Source: Mytilus californianus (taxonomy: Eukaryota > Mollusca > Bivalvia > Mytilida > Mytilidae). Taken from it: DNA of 64,000 bases. Shown in pieces: positions 43,001-54,315 of this stretch. The first letter of the stretch is position 1. Every line of letters starts with the position of its first letter. The stretch is from assembly GCF_021869535.1 (NCBI RefSeq), contig NW_026262734.1, forward strand, positions 105,683,088 to 105,747,087. The letters are read 5' to 3'. The notes beneath the pieces are model-generated. The model was not told the DNA's origin. It did not search any database and saw only the letters and a list, made by a program, of their open reading frames with translations. Both the position numbers and the translations under genes were made by a program.

Positions 43001-44737
43001 TGTGAAGCCTTTCCCATGAGGACACAAGAAGCAACAGAAGTAGCCAGCATCCTTTTTAGGGAGATAATTGCCCGTTTCGGTGCACCCCGCTGTATTGTGT
43101 CTGATCAAGGAGCCAATTTTCTTTCGAAGCTTGTTGCAGCTTTATGTGAGCTTCTCCAAATCAAACGCCACTATACAAGTGCATATCATCCACAAACAAA
43201 TGCAGCGTGTGAACGGATGAACTCATTTATTGTGCAATCATTGAGAGCTCAACTGGAAAAACAGACAGATTGGCCAAACTATATAGCACCTATAATGATG
43301 GCTTATAGAATGACACCAGCTACTCAGTCTACTCAGTACTCACCTTTTCACCTTCTCTTTGGACAAGAAATGAGAGCACCTATTGATGTTGCCTTAATTC
43401 CAAAGTCAACATTGCCTAAAAACCACAGAGAATACCTCAATAAATTTATTAAGGACCTCCTATTAACAAGGGATGTTGCTGCAGAAAACACAAAAAGAGC
43501 ACAAGCAAAATACAAAACACAGCATGACAAAAGAGCAGTAAAACCCACATATTTACCTGGTGACAAAGTAATGCTATTTTGTAAAAAGGTTAAAAAAGGT
43601 CAAAGTCCAAAATTAAAAGTTAGGTGGACAGGCCCATTTACAATAACAAACCTTGGCCCCCCAGAATGTAATACTTTTAAGCTAAGAAGGGACAGCGATA
43701 ACAAAATCTCAAAGAAATTAGTTAATGCAAGTCGTCTGAAAGTATTTAACAGTAAAACAGACCGCCCTGACTACCTCCTAGATGACACTGATGATCCATT
43801 TGAAGAAGATGAGGATGATGAAGGTGAAAATCAACAAGTCCAGAATGAAGGCCCTGAAAATCTAACACAAGACAGAATATCGAATTCTCAACCCAAAAAT
43901 GCACCCAGGAATAATCAAAACAAACATTGTCAATCAAAACTTTCAAAGCAAAATAAAGCAGTGCCTCCTGACAATTCTATAGAAAACAAACAAAATACAA
44001 ATAAAACTGCTCAACAAGCTACAACAGAAATACAAATCACACCTGATGATGTTGAAAAGATTATATCATCGGCATGGGTAAACAAGAAACTATGCTACAA
44101 AATAAAAATTAAAAACATGTCAAAAACAGAATGGGTACACCAAGATAAAATCTCAGAAAATATGAGAAGAGAATTTCATGAAAACAGAACGCATACTGGT
44201 AAAAAGAGAAAAAGACCATTACTAGAAAACAAACATAAATTTTTTGAACCTTCAAATGAACCACAAAATGTAACTGCAATAGACCAAAACAAAGATGTAA
44301 AATATAAACAAAGACCAAAAATAAATTGGGATAAATTTCCAGTACAAGCTGTTAAACTGGAGAATAACAGATTTTTTGTCAAAACCATATTGAGAAATAA
44401 CAGAATATCACATTATCAACCTTTAAACAGAGTAAATGGGGAAGATCAGCATGCTTTTACAAATTTGCTTGCTTATTTTTATGGTGACCAGTTTTATAAC
44501 ATTATGTTGACCCTTACAGGGAATTCACAAACAAAAGATATGGGACCAGCATGTTTTGTTTCAGGCTCTCACATTACACATTTTAAAATAGAAAATAATG
44601 TCCCAAAATGTTTCATACACTATGAGCAAAGACATATTTATGATCCAGAATGGGTTCCTTTTGAAACTTGTCCCCCAGGACTTCTTAAAATTTTTCAAGA
44701 TAAATATGAAGATGAGTGGATGAGATGTTATAACTAA
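40046..44737 (+). CDS. pol: Retrotransposon pol polyprotein with long C-terminal tail
   Basis: The frame is 1563 residues from the first ATG (40046; the stop-free frame opens near 39995). Domains in order: aspartic protease (LVDTGAS, D36); reverse transcriptase with the YIDD box (D476, D477) and FGLTNAPMAFQ; RNase H (DASDYAIGYVLGQ, D623); integrase with an HHCC zinc finger (from H892) and the triad D961, D1020, E1056 (D,D35E); and a GPY/F-like module (VRWTGPF). After integrase, an acidic linker leads to roughly 300 residues with chromodomain-like stretches near 1336, 1432 and 1508. All catalytic residues that I checked are present. No gag or zinc knuckle is seen. Domain order (integrase after RNase H) fits Ty3/Gypsy. 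Confidence 0.93.
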   Translation: MSISVYPDPALALIAPLSKNIIHLQLGNKTVDSLVDTGASISCISLKCLQKCLKNIKIQKSTQSGIFTACGMSYPILGKVDVELNIDDLIIYQELTVLENLTFNIILGIDFLKANKAHINFENNTLAIQENLLNVPLNNIETINEHYGHVKTIAEEVIPPHCEIIIPVRLSVRHSKNSTVILEPNFSNDIKNLVGSKVVVNVQNGKALYRILNPTGLSIKLYRNKKIAKAFEIDKNGIFALNDNDSIDKSIKVNKYQNVEKELGIKMNENLNANQRKQLTELLTRNRNVFAKDITELGKTSYHYHRIDTGDAPPVQSMPYRQTPQMREETEKHIDIMLKNDIIEESNSPWSSPIVLVRKKKSNMDAKQEYRFAVDYRRLNKCTLRAKFSIPRIDDVFDTVANSKAVIYSVLDLMSGFFQTPLDPETKHKSAFVTHQGIYQFKRMSFGLTNAPMAFQMLMTKVLKELNWKVALVYIDDILIFSKNFEEHLKHLQLVFDKLKQANLTLNPTKCHFAKEEVHYLGHILSKNGIKVNPEKTSAVQTYPIPKNIKQLRSFLGLCNYYRKFVHNYSKIVTPLTQLTQKNKKYIWTQDCQAAFETLKHSLVSAPILVFPDFDKPFVLSVDASDYAIGYVLGQLNPNTKLEHVVAYGGRSLNKNEQKWHINEKEGLALKEGIKHFNPYLATHKFTVYTDNITVRWIDTIKNIQGRLGRWALELQGYDFEIMHRPGKKNNADALSRREYEKIGPENFPQNEIEQTVAAMGNKKYEIITFDYIGDDEQRPNILTITDTSNEDDETLENIDPEQFKKRKTFRHLQRHCPDFVEIFSYKLEGQVPQERQKARQLDAKAFHYEIDNGILYHFFNARSRSLPKGQNMVKQLAIPRTLRKEVLEAFHDNIVGCHQGEERTYEAVRQRYYWPNMYTDIKTYIKTCEICQRSKRDTHSHPVPLKPMPIEEVFSRWHMDILELPETPEKYRYLLLVVDSGSKWCEAFPMRTQEATEVASILFREIIARFGAPRCIVSDQGANFLSKLVAALCELLQIKRHYTSAYHPQTNAACERMNSFIVQSLRAQLEKQTDWPNYIAPIMMAYRMTPATQSTQYSPFHLLFGQEMRAPIDVALIPKSTLPKNHREYLNKFIKDLLLTRDVAAENTKRAQAKYKTQHDKRAVKPTYLPGDKVMLFCKKVKKGQSPKLKVRWTGPFTITNLGPPECNTFKLRRDSDNKISKKLVNASRLKVFNSKTDRPDYLLDDTDDPFEEDEDDEGENQQVQNEGPENLTQDRISNSQPKNAPRNNQNKHCQSKLSKQNKAVPPDNSIENKQNTNKTAQQATTEIQITPDDVEKIISSAWVNKKLCYKIKIKNMSKTEWVHQDKISENMRREFHENRTHTGKKRKRPLLENKHKFFEPSNEPQNVTAIDQNKDVKYKQRPKINWDKFPVQAVKLENNRFFVKTILRNNRISHYQPLNRVNGEDQHAFTNLLAYFYGDQFYNIMLTLTGNSQTKDMGPACFVSGSHITHFKIENNVPKCFIHYEQRHIYDPEWVPFETCPPGLLKIFQDKYEDEWMRCYN

Positions 44738-46701
44738 AGATATTCAAGTAGTGTTATAAGCATTCATAAATGCAATGTGACAATGCTTATTCTTTTGTAT
44801 CGTTGAAAAGTGTTATTTTTGTTCTGAATTTCTGGTTAAAGTACACAATATTCAGAAGTTATAGTGTCTGTTAATTTAATCCTGCTGGACAAATGTACTC
44901 ATTACATTAGTAGTTCTTACTATTAGATCCTTAAATATTGCAGGTAAACGGCACATCTACTGATGTACTTTAAACCAATTTTACTTCAGATTATACAAAA
45001 TGTACTTTATCAATGATACAAATAGAACTATCAAGTGGTCCCTATACATACATTGTATATAGGCATCACTATTTTTGAACTGTTGTCTTTTTTTATTATG
45101 ACTTAAATATTTTTAGTGGAAGAGTAACAAATAATTAGGGAGTACCTAAATAGGAAGTACAAAAATAAACTGGCGTACAGTTGTTATATAGATAAATTAG
45201 AAATAAGAAGACAAACGTATAGGAATTAAGCTAGAATATAAAGAAGGGAAGATAATTAGAAATTCTTACATGTTGTATGTAATTTATGTTGATATTAATA
45301 AATAGGTAATATATATATTGGCCTAAAATTGTGGTATTCTAATGAATATTTGAGAGATAAATAAAAATTCCCCAAATTAAAATGAACTTAAGATAATAAG
45401 GTATAAGGGTTTTTGGTGTCATGTATGATTATGCTATTGGTTGCACTTACATTGATGAAGTAAAGTACCAATACCCACAAAATGAAGAAATGGTGGACCC
45501 GCAAAATGAAGAAATGGTGGACCCACAAAATGAAGAAATGGTGGACCCGCAAAATGAAGAAATGGTGGACCCATAAAATGAAGAAATGGTGGACCCGCAA
45601 AATGAAGAAATGGTGGACCCACAGAAGTGACCAAATTGTGCATTTAAAATTAAAGAAAGACAAACAATGATGGACATATCATATTAGCTAGTGAAAATTT
45701 ATTTGATATTATAAAACTTATTAGCAGAGATTTGTGACCCGAAGTGACATTTTATTAACTTTACATGAATATTGATGAAGATTAAAAGACAATGTGATAT
45801 GAAAGTTGATAATGATATCTGCAAAATTACTATGACAATCAAACAGAAGAAGAAACCAGGTGGACATGTATCATGATGTATAAACAATATGGTTGAAAAC
45901 TAGTAACTTTTTTTTGACTACCAATGGTGAAAAATGTGAAGATTGTACTGTTGGACATTAATTGTCTATATTGAATATGTGTACAAAAGACACTTATATT
46001 TGCTTATTGAAATGCTTGCTTGTTTTGATATAGAATGCTTGCATGTTTTGATATTGATTATTAATATTTTCTTTATTGTTATTTTAATTATAAATATTTT
46101 CTTTCCAAATTATTCACAGGTTAATCATATACAAATGTATATTTCTAAATATGTTTTATGTCCATTATATAAGAAGGTAATATGATTTGAATAATTATGT
46201 GTTTAACTTGCAGATGATGACCAATATGGATAATATTAATAATCTTATATTTCAGTTATATATTGCTATTGTTATGCCCCTTTATGCACCTAGAAATACT
46301 TCATGAAGTATGCAATGAGCTCATTGTCATTAATTATGTAGGAGTTGGACTTGTCAATATTAGTGAACTTCAGAGAACTTCCCTGATATGGACAATCTAA
46401 ACTTGACCATTCCACATCCAGGAACATGTACATGTATATATATTTAGTAATGTTTTATTACAGGAATTAGTGAATTAATTAATGTTTTCACAATATTTTT
46501 TTTCATATATATGTAATATCTTATTGACAGGAATCAGTGATTCCATTGTTTCACAATATATTGTTTTATTTTATTGACAGGACTCAGTAATTAAATTGTT
46601 GCTATATAATATGTGTAAAATATTATATTTTTTTTTTTTAATGATGCATTTTGTATTTTAATTGAAGATTGCAGGAGCAATCTTGGCGACGAAGGGAAGG
46701 G
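44738..46701 (+). other. Non-coding 3' internal region of the retrotransposon
   Basis: There is no env-like frame. The region contains a 24-bp tandem array (45478-45624) and ends in the polypurine tract. Small frames at 45943-46185 and others have no protein-like motif. Confidence 0.6.
45478..45624 (+). repeat. 24-bp tandem repeat, six units
   Basis: The unit is AATGAAGAAATGGTGGACCC plus GCAA or ACAA, alternating in most units. It gives repetitive peptides in all frames of both strands, none of them real. Confidence 0.95.
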
Positions 46702-47367
46702 TATAACCAGTATATTTTAGATGCAAGAATGTCAAAATGTAGAATTCAAAGATTTGTTATAATTCAGTATTAGTTAAGATATTTAGCACTAGCTTAAGAA
46801 TTAATTTACTTGATAAATAGTTAATATAAATCTTCACAATTTTAGATAAGTGTAAAGCAAATTATTATGTAATCCCCTGAGGGTTAAATGACAATAGAGA
46901 ATTAAGGATTAGAGAAGTGTTATATACAAAAGGGATTTCTTACTTTTTAAGATAATTTAGGTTATGTCACAAAGACTTGATATTTGGGAAAATAGATAAA
47001 CTAGCATTATTATGTAAAGTAAATATATTGAGTATTAATGTTATTTAAATTGAATAATGAAAAACAACATATACTAGTTGACCATGTAGTTTGGGACAGT
47101 CATGTATAGGACACTTGTGTTTTAGACTTGGATTTAGACAGTTGTATTGAATTGATATTAGACATGCTGTTTTAATATGTCTCATGAACTTATGATGTGA
47201 TTATTGTGATTGATAACTATACTGAATGCTGATTAATAAACATTATATATAGAACTTGAATCTGTGTTACGTTGACATGTATTCAAATGAAAGCTACCTG
47301 CTTGTTCCCCCAACCTAGCAAGATGAGTAACCAGGTCAGGGACAAGCATAGTACTGGCCTTGGTTAT
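46702..47367 (+). repeat. 3' LTR of the Ty3/Gypsy-type element
   Basis: It directly follows the polypurine tract, is 666 bp, and is followed by the target duplication ACATT at 47368-47372. Confidence 0.93.
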
Positions 47368-47372
47368 ACATT

Positions 47373-50300
47373 TCCGTCTGCCATATGTCCATTATCCTTG
47401 ACCTCATTTTCATTGTTCAGCGACTTAGTAATAAAATATAATCACATGGATTTTGACTTATTATGAGAAATAGTATAACTATATTTGGTTTATGGGATCG
47501 TTGCAAGGTACAGATAAATACATTTTGGGGACAATCAGAAAATAGACCTTGTCAGTTTTATTTAACTGACTGTAGAGATCTGTCAGTACAGTAACTAATT
47601 CAGATATAATGTCTTAACAGTGACAATAAAGAATGAACAAAACTTTTCAGAATGAATTTGGATCAAACTTTTTGTTTTACTGATTATTAATTCTATGTGA
47701 TTTTAAACACTGACAGGCCGATAAAATGATATGACAGCAGATGTCAACTTTAACCTGAAAATGGACTCACTGTCAGGATATTTTAACAGTAACATATTAC
47801 TTTGTCCATGAAAATACATCAATTTTATTTTCACAATAGACAGTTAGGCCAAATCAAAATGATTTTGATCAAAATAATGTTATAAAAGTTCCTTATTTCT
47901 TTTCACACATACTTAAACCAACTAGTTAAGTATTAGATGTTAGCACATACATGTAGTTCTCAATTTCAAGTGTGAATTCACAAAGATATATATATTGTAG
48001 TTTTGGATTGTGGTTTTTGTCACCCCTTGATGGAGTCAAAAAGCGAGACATGAATATGCTGTTTTTGGCGGCGGCAGCGGCGTTGTTGTCGTCATTGTCA
48101 TCAACAATGTATTAGTTTGTGATTAGGTCAGTTAATGGGGAAGCACTATTGGTAGGTCATTGAGATTTGGTATGCAGTTGTTTTAGCATTGGCACATCTC
48201 ATTTCCATGCAGATTTTGCCCCTTCCTCTCAGTCATAGTCTAATGACTTTGAAACTTTTGGCTTAACTTACTAGTAATTAGTTTGTGAGTAGGTCAGTTT
48301 ATGGGGAACCACTAGTGGTAGGTCAATGATATTTGGTATGCAGTTGTATTAGAATTGGTACATCTCATTTGAATTCCATTGGCCCTGTAGCTTCCATCAT
48401 GGTTCATTGACTTTAAATATTTTGCATACTAACTTTACATGTTAAAGTATATCTATTTTAATTTCAACATTTGCATTTTACTATCAAAATAACAAATGGG
48501 CGAGACATATCTCTGTGTTAACAGTTTATGTTGATAAAAGATTAATTATATGAGAGTTGTTGCAAGGTTTATGTTATGTGCAGAGTGTTTGGCACTCACC
48601 ATATACACAGGGCATTTGATTTGATGACCCCATTAGGACAGGAATTATAACCATAATAGCCTCTTGTATTGGCAGCTTTGCAGCGTAATAATTTTTATGC
48701 CCTGTCTAGGATAGTAGAGAAGGATTACATTTTTAGTCCCCTACTGACAAGTCGAGGGAGACTTTAGGTTTGCACTCCATCCATCTGTCTGTCCATCTGT
48801 CAGTCCGGCAAATCAGTTTTCCACACTTTTTTTCTTCGTGCTTGAAGATATTGATTTGATATTTGGTTACAGGTATATGGTTTTATCATGACAAGTTACA
48901 GATCAAGTTCGTATTTTCTTCTGGTCTGAAGATTTTGTGCAGAGTTATGGTCCTTGAACTTAGAAAATTCACTCAAATAATCAGTTTTCCACACTTTTTT
49001 TGTCATGCTTGAACTTTCCAAAAACCAAACAGATGAATGGTCGATGCCTTTAAAAGTGCAAAGTCAATATATATATACTGAATATACATATATTTTTAAA
49101 AATCTAGTCTTACACTACGCTTTTTATTTCAGTACGGAAAACAATATATCTAATTAATATTTGAACACTTTAAATAAATATTGTATTTGTCCTTTGAAAA
49201 CTTGGAGATGACCGCTGCTCTGTAGACAGTATGCTGACTTTTGTCTGCCTTTTCTGGTGTCTATGCCCCTCCCCTACTCATTCTTTTAATGTGTAGTAGG
49301 CGATATTCAGCTGTTTTAATCTGAATTTGTGAGATTGGTATGGTTGATTAATCTATGTTTTTTTTTAAAGTTTAACAACCAATACTTTGGCATACTCTCA
49401 CAATTTAATTGTTTGCACGATCATTAAACGTTCTGCTCTAATGTTTGACCTTTAAGCCTTTGCCGTCCGTCCGTCCGTCGTCAGTCTTGTAAATCAGTTT
49501 CATCAGTTTTTTCTTATGTGCTTGATTATATTGATTTGATATTTGGTTTATAGTTTTATCATGACAAGTTACTTACAGATCAAGTTTGAATTTTGTTCCG
49601 GTCTGATGATTTTGTGCAGAGTTATGGTCCTTGGACTTAGAAAATTCACTCAAATAATCAGTTTTCCTCACTTTTTATACGCCCGTTTACGGTACGATTA
49701 TGGTTTACTGTTGTCCGTCTGTCGGTCCATCCGTCTGTCCGTACGTCGTCAACATGTCGGACATTAACTCAAAAACGCTTTAACCAATTTGCATAAAACT
49801 TTGGTGAATTGTTTATATCTATTGACATGAGCTCTCTTTCGTTTTTTATAAATTTTAGATTTTACGTTTCCGAGTTATGGGGTTTTATTCATTGAAAAAG
49901 GGGGATTTTCCAGTTTTTGGACAATAACTCAAGAATGCTTTCACCAACTTGCAAGAAATTGTGGTGAATTGTTTATATCTATTGGCATGAGCTCCCTTTT
50001 GATTTTTATATATTCTAGATTTTACGTTTCCGAGTTACATGATTTTATTAATAAAAAAAGGGGGATTACAGGGTTTTATTAATACAAAAAGGGGGATTTT
50101 CCAGTTTTCGGACAAAAAATCAAAAATGCTTTCAGCAATTCTCATGAAACTTTGGTGAATTGTTTATATCTATTGATGTAAGCTCCCTTTACATTTTCAT
50201 AAATTTCTAAAATGACTGAGAATTAATTGAACTTTATTTGTTTATAGTCTGACAACAGATTTACTAAGTATTGCACAACAACACAGTGTATTGCACAACA

Positions 50301-52672
50301 GCAAGAAATCTTTAATTGAATATCAATTCAATTCATATAACCAATTTCAAGTTCTTTGACTACATTTATTCAGAAACCTATAATATGTCAAATATTTAAT
50401 ACAATCCAAATTCAGACCTGTATCAAGCTTGAATATTGTGTCCATTTTTGCCCCAACTGATCAGGGTTGGACCTCTGCGGGCGTATCCAGCTGCGCTCAG
50501 CGAAGCAGTTTATTTTTGTTATGCTTGAAAATATTGATTTGATAATTGGCATATAGTTTTATGATGACAAGTTACAGATCAAATTCAAATTTTGTTCCGG
50601 TCTGATGTTATGGTCCTTGGACCCTGAAAATTCACTTAAATAATCAGTTTTCCACACTTTTTTTGCGTCATGCTTGAAGATATTGACTTGATATTTAATG
50701 TTATATAGTTTACACCATGACAAGTTAAAGATCAATTTTGTTCCACTCACTCACAGTACAATGAATTTTTAACTGGTAGGGGACTATGTATTGCTATGCA
50801 ATACTCTCAGAATGCATGTTTAGTCTGCATTTTGTCCGTCCTTTAGTCTGTCTGTCCTGTATCAGGTTAAATTTTTGGTTACAGGTAAAGGTTGGTTAAA
50901 GTTTTGGTTTCAGGTTTTTTGTGCTCACATCAACTCAAACTTAGTACACGTTTATGTGTGGTGAACTATTTACTTGTGCAGCTGGGCATTATGGACTTAG
51001 GACACATATTCTTGTTTTACCATGTTTTTAATATCATTTAAACATAGATGGTAGCTTTGTTTTTATAGAGCAGTAACCAGAACATTTTTGAGAATTTTGT
51101 TTGTCTGTAAGCCACATTTATCATGATGGGGAGGAAATATTAGTATTAGTATAATGCCACATTGCATGTAGAATATATGGCACCTCATTCTTGGTTCATT
51201 AGCTTGTAAACTTTTCAAACCAGTTGTTTAGAAGTCAATATTTGCATTTCTCTATTGAACTACTCACAGACAAGACATATTTCTGTGTCAATAATTCGTC
51301 ATTCTGTTTATTTATTTATTTTAGTCCGCTATTCTTTGTATGATTTTAACTAGATCTGAGTATCTGACTTTTAATTTTATGTCCATAATTATTTTTCAAT
51401 TATTACTTTGTATTTGTGCAGAACTGCATGATACGTACTAATGAGTTACGAGTATTTTAGTCCTAAAAATGGTCTGGATGTTTTGATTATTAGATCACCC
51501 AAAATATTTATGTATTTGTCACACAGATTAAAGTACCTGGTGTTTTTAAATCCATTTGTAGTTGGTATGAATGCATTAGTAGTTCATTCATTAGGGAAAA
51601 AAATGGTTTAAAAACTTGTATGGTGCACAAATGTTGAACATGGAGAACTTTTGTTAAAATGCACGTAGCTCAGGTACAATTATCTGAGTGAATTTTGATA
51701 TTATAAAGGGGCTTTTCATTTGAATGTTTGTGTGGAAGCTGTTTTTTAATGGCTATATTATGAGTTCATAAAAGATAAATTATTTTAACAATTAAGTGTT
51801 AACTGTAGCAGTGCGTATTACAAAATGTTTACTGTTTATACCAAATTTAAATTAGTATGTGTCCTTGATGTTAAAAAGATTTAGTTATTTGTAAATTTTG
51901 TGGTTTATAAAGAGTACTTATAACAGTGTAATACATGAATGTGAAATACCAGATGAGGATCCAAGATTTTGAAAGGGGGGGGAGGGGGCAAACTAGGCAA
52001 TGTTTGGAGTGGGAAATGTAAAAAGTCTATACATCAACCATATTGATTAATTTTCTCACTCAGTTGGCCAGAAGGTGATTTAAAATGTACTTTTTTTATG
52101 CCCCACCTTCAATAGTAGAGGGGCATTATGTTTTTCGGTCTGTGCGTCCGTTCTTTTGTCCATTCATCCGTCTGTCCCGCTTCAGGTTAAAGTTTTTGGT
52201 CAAGGTAGTTTTTGATGAAGTTGAAGTCCAATCAACTTGAAACTTAGTACACATGTTCCCTATGATATGATCTTTATAATTTTAATGTCAAATTAGAGTT
52301 TTGACCCCAATTTCACCCTCCACTGAACATAGGAAATGATAGTGCGAGTGGGACATCCGTGTACTATGGACACATTCTTGTTAACAGTTAATTATAACTT
52401 TTAGAAGCATCTTCCAAGAGAACTTTTTCTTATAATTTATGAAATATAACTAACCCATAATTTCTATTCATATAATGCTAATGGGAAACAGATATACTTA
52501 GTATAGAGACTCTGTTTTAATGATTCACAGTTTATCCTTTTAATACCCTACCTGTCCTCAAAATCACACACTCCCCAAACCAACCTGCAAAAAACTCAAA
52601 TATTGCACAATAAGATGTTTAATATAAGTACTTACTACGGACACAGTAATTTAATATCATTTCACAGTTAAC
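47373..52672 (+). other. Orai intron, right part, mostly interspersed repeats
   Basis: Contents: a two-unit repeat of about 165 bp at about 48110-48420 (after a GGCGGCGGCAGCGGCG run); a 'tagtcccctac / cagttttccacacttttttt' family at 48738-49015, 49490-49670 and 50515-50780; a 450-bp segment 49024-49490 that is inverted at 61990-62463; the 'tatacgcccg' family at 49675-50240; and the 'tgccccaccttcaatagta' family at 52095-52380. No exon was recognised. Confidence 0.6.
52095..52380 (+). repeat. Interspersed 'gcccc...gtctgtgcgtccg' repeat
   Basis: It runs from 'atgccccaccttcaatagta' through 'caggttaaagtttttggtca' and 'caacttgaaacttagtacac' to 'tactatggacacattcttgt'. Partial copies lie near 7030-7170, 50840-50960 and, inverted, at about 60150-60230. 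I recall it as very common in mussels; its class is uncertain. Confidence 0.75.
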
Positions 52673-52686
52673 TCATTGTAGCATCA

Positions 52687-52937
52687 GGAGGCCTCGGTAG
52701 CAGAGGGGTCTAAGTAGTTACTACTGTAATCACTAGCCAGTCAACACTGAGGTTGTGAGTTCGAACACCGCTTGTGCGGGTGCACTCGACTCCAATCTTA
52801 ATTTACTAGGATTGCCAGTTTTCCTAACGAAGGTCATGGTTTTCTCCGGGCACTCCGGCTTCCTAAACTGGCCGCCACGAAATAGCCCAAAAGCGGTGCT
52901 TAAAAGTGGCGTTAAAACACCAAAAATAAAAATCAAA
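52687..52937 (+). mobile_element. tRNA-derived SINE with 14-bp target duplication
   Basis: TCATTGTAGCATCA occurs at 52673-52686 and 52938-52951. The 251-bp body has a tRNA-like head with an A box (TAGCAGAGGGG, 52698-52708) and a B box (AGTTCGAACAC, 52758-52768), the conserved centre TTCTCCGGGCACTCCGG, and a 3' end 'gcgttaaaacaccaaaaat'. It inserted only about 55 bp upstream of the Orai splice acceptor at 52992. The open frames on both strands here belong to the SINE. Confidence 0.93.
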
Positions 52938-52992
52938 TCATTGTAGCATCACTACAGTTTGACAATTTGTTTATGCATTGTTATATTTTCAG

Positions 52993-53499
52993 GTTGCTTT
53001 GGTAGAAATTCAGATTGAAGAAGATGTATCGCCAGCTCTTCTGATTGTGTTTAGTGTGTGTACCACGTTACTTGTTTCCGTACATCTCCTGGCATTGATG
53101 ATCAGTACATGCATCTTACCAAACATAGAGGCAGTCAGCAATGTACACAATGTCAATGCAGTCAACGAATCTCCACATGAAAAAATGAACATTTTAATTC
53201 AAATGGCATGGGCTTTTTCAACAGGACTTGGAATATTGTTGTTTTTGACGGAAATAGTGCTGATATGCTGGGTAAAGTTTGACGTGAAGAAAATCGGAAA
53301 TAATAAAGGAGCAGCATGGGCGTCAACAGCTGTGGTCATTCCAGTGGGAGTTATTTTTATTATATTTTCATTCCATTTTTACCGACAGTTAATTTCACAT
53401 AAAGTTGAACAGAAAGCTAAAGATATAGAAGAGTTAGCCAGACTGGCCAATGATATAGATATGAATAATCATAACAGTGGTGGCATCCAAATTGTCTAA
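52993..53499 (+). CDS. Orai: Orai calcium channel, shared 3' exon
   Basis: After TTATATTTTCAG the exon encodes 168 residues: the rest of transmembrane helix 1, helices 2 to 4 and the cytosolic C-terminus. In exon-A numbering, the selectivity-filter glutamate is E64 (VALVEIQ; human E106). Also present are H90 (human H134), the near-invariant loop [17 protein letters not shown]146 in [15 protein letters not shown] (human E190) and P176 in helix 4 (human P245). The C-terminus ([18 protein letters not shown]) is the amphipathic STIM-binding helix. The loop between helices 3 and 4 is short. All pore residues expected in this exon are present, so the channel should be functional. The first five codons before 52993 are intronic. 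Confidence 0.96.
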   Translation, partial: VALVEIQIEEDVSPALLIVFSVCTTLLVSVHLLALMISTCILPNIEAVSNVHNVNAVNESPHEKMNILIQMAWAFSTGLGILLFLTEIVLICWVKFDVKKIGNNKGAAWASTAVVIPVGVIFIIFSFHFYRQLISHKVEQKAKDIEELARLANDIDMNNHNSGGIQIV

Positions 53500-54315
53500 A
53501 TGTTTTTATCTATTTTGTTATTTTACATTGATTTTGTACTTGTTACTTGTTGTTGCAAAATTTATTTAAGAAGGCATTGTTTGAAATTGTGGGATTGTTT
53601 CCACTAATTTGTAGATATTTAGTACCTTGTACCCATGGTTACAGTTGTGTAGTATGATATTACTGCTTTGCATTTTTAATATTTGTTACTATCATTTCCT
53701 TTTTTAACAGGTATATGGTGCACTCTGTTGATTGAAATTAGATTTCAATATTTAGTGTGCAAAAATGATGGTTTTGTGTTTGTGTTTTTTCTGAAGTAAT
53801 CTGCCTTATCAATGCTTATAGACCTTTTGTTACAATTTCCATGTCCAGTAAGTATTTTTGCTATGAAAACTCCCCATAAGGTTTTAAATGATTATTCTTG
53901 TAAATTTTGCATTATTAAGTTACCTCAAGTAGTTCAATACTGGGCATCAAAGGGCTAACATGTATATGTCAGGTCTTATGTGTTACTAGTTATCAGTCTG
54001 TACCTACTTGCGCATGGCCCTAAATGATTGACATTTGTGTTTTTAAACAGCGGATTATAAAGATGATCATACATTTTGTGGTTAGCTTGATTTGGTAAGG
54101 AAATTAGATTGTTTAAAAATGTGTAAAATCTTTTTATGAGTTCGTGCACCGAATATGTTTATATTTTGCCTCATTTTTGTGAATATGAAGAAGACAAATT
54201 TAATACTTTTATACTGGTAATGTATAAAATTTTGTGTTCTTATGATGTCTTTTGATTTATGTACATTGTCAACTGTATTACAAAATTATTACAAATTGAG
54301 ATATATTTTTATGAG

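Larger units (their letters stand above)
39137..47367 (+). mobile_element. Ty3/Gypsy-type LTR retrotransposon, recent insertion
   Basis: This is an 8.2-kb element with near-identical 666-bp LTRs, a 5-bp target duplication ACATT (39132-39136 and 47368-47372), a primer-binding-site candidate and a purine tract GAAGGGAAGGG at 46691-46701. One long pol frame is intact. The 198 bp between the 5' LTR and the pol frame leave no room for gag. About 2 kb after pol are non-coding except for a 24-bp array. It lies in sense orientation inside the shared Orai intron. Confidence 0.93.

Noticed and set aside
45388-45677. Repetitive frames around the 24-bp array
   Set aside because: Array artefacts inside the retrotransposon's non-coding 3' region; no env gene.
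52687-52768. Functional tRNA gene
   Set aside because: A and B boxes are present, but the cloverleaf is not complete and the sequence continues into a SINE body with duplications.
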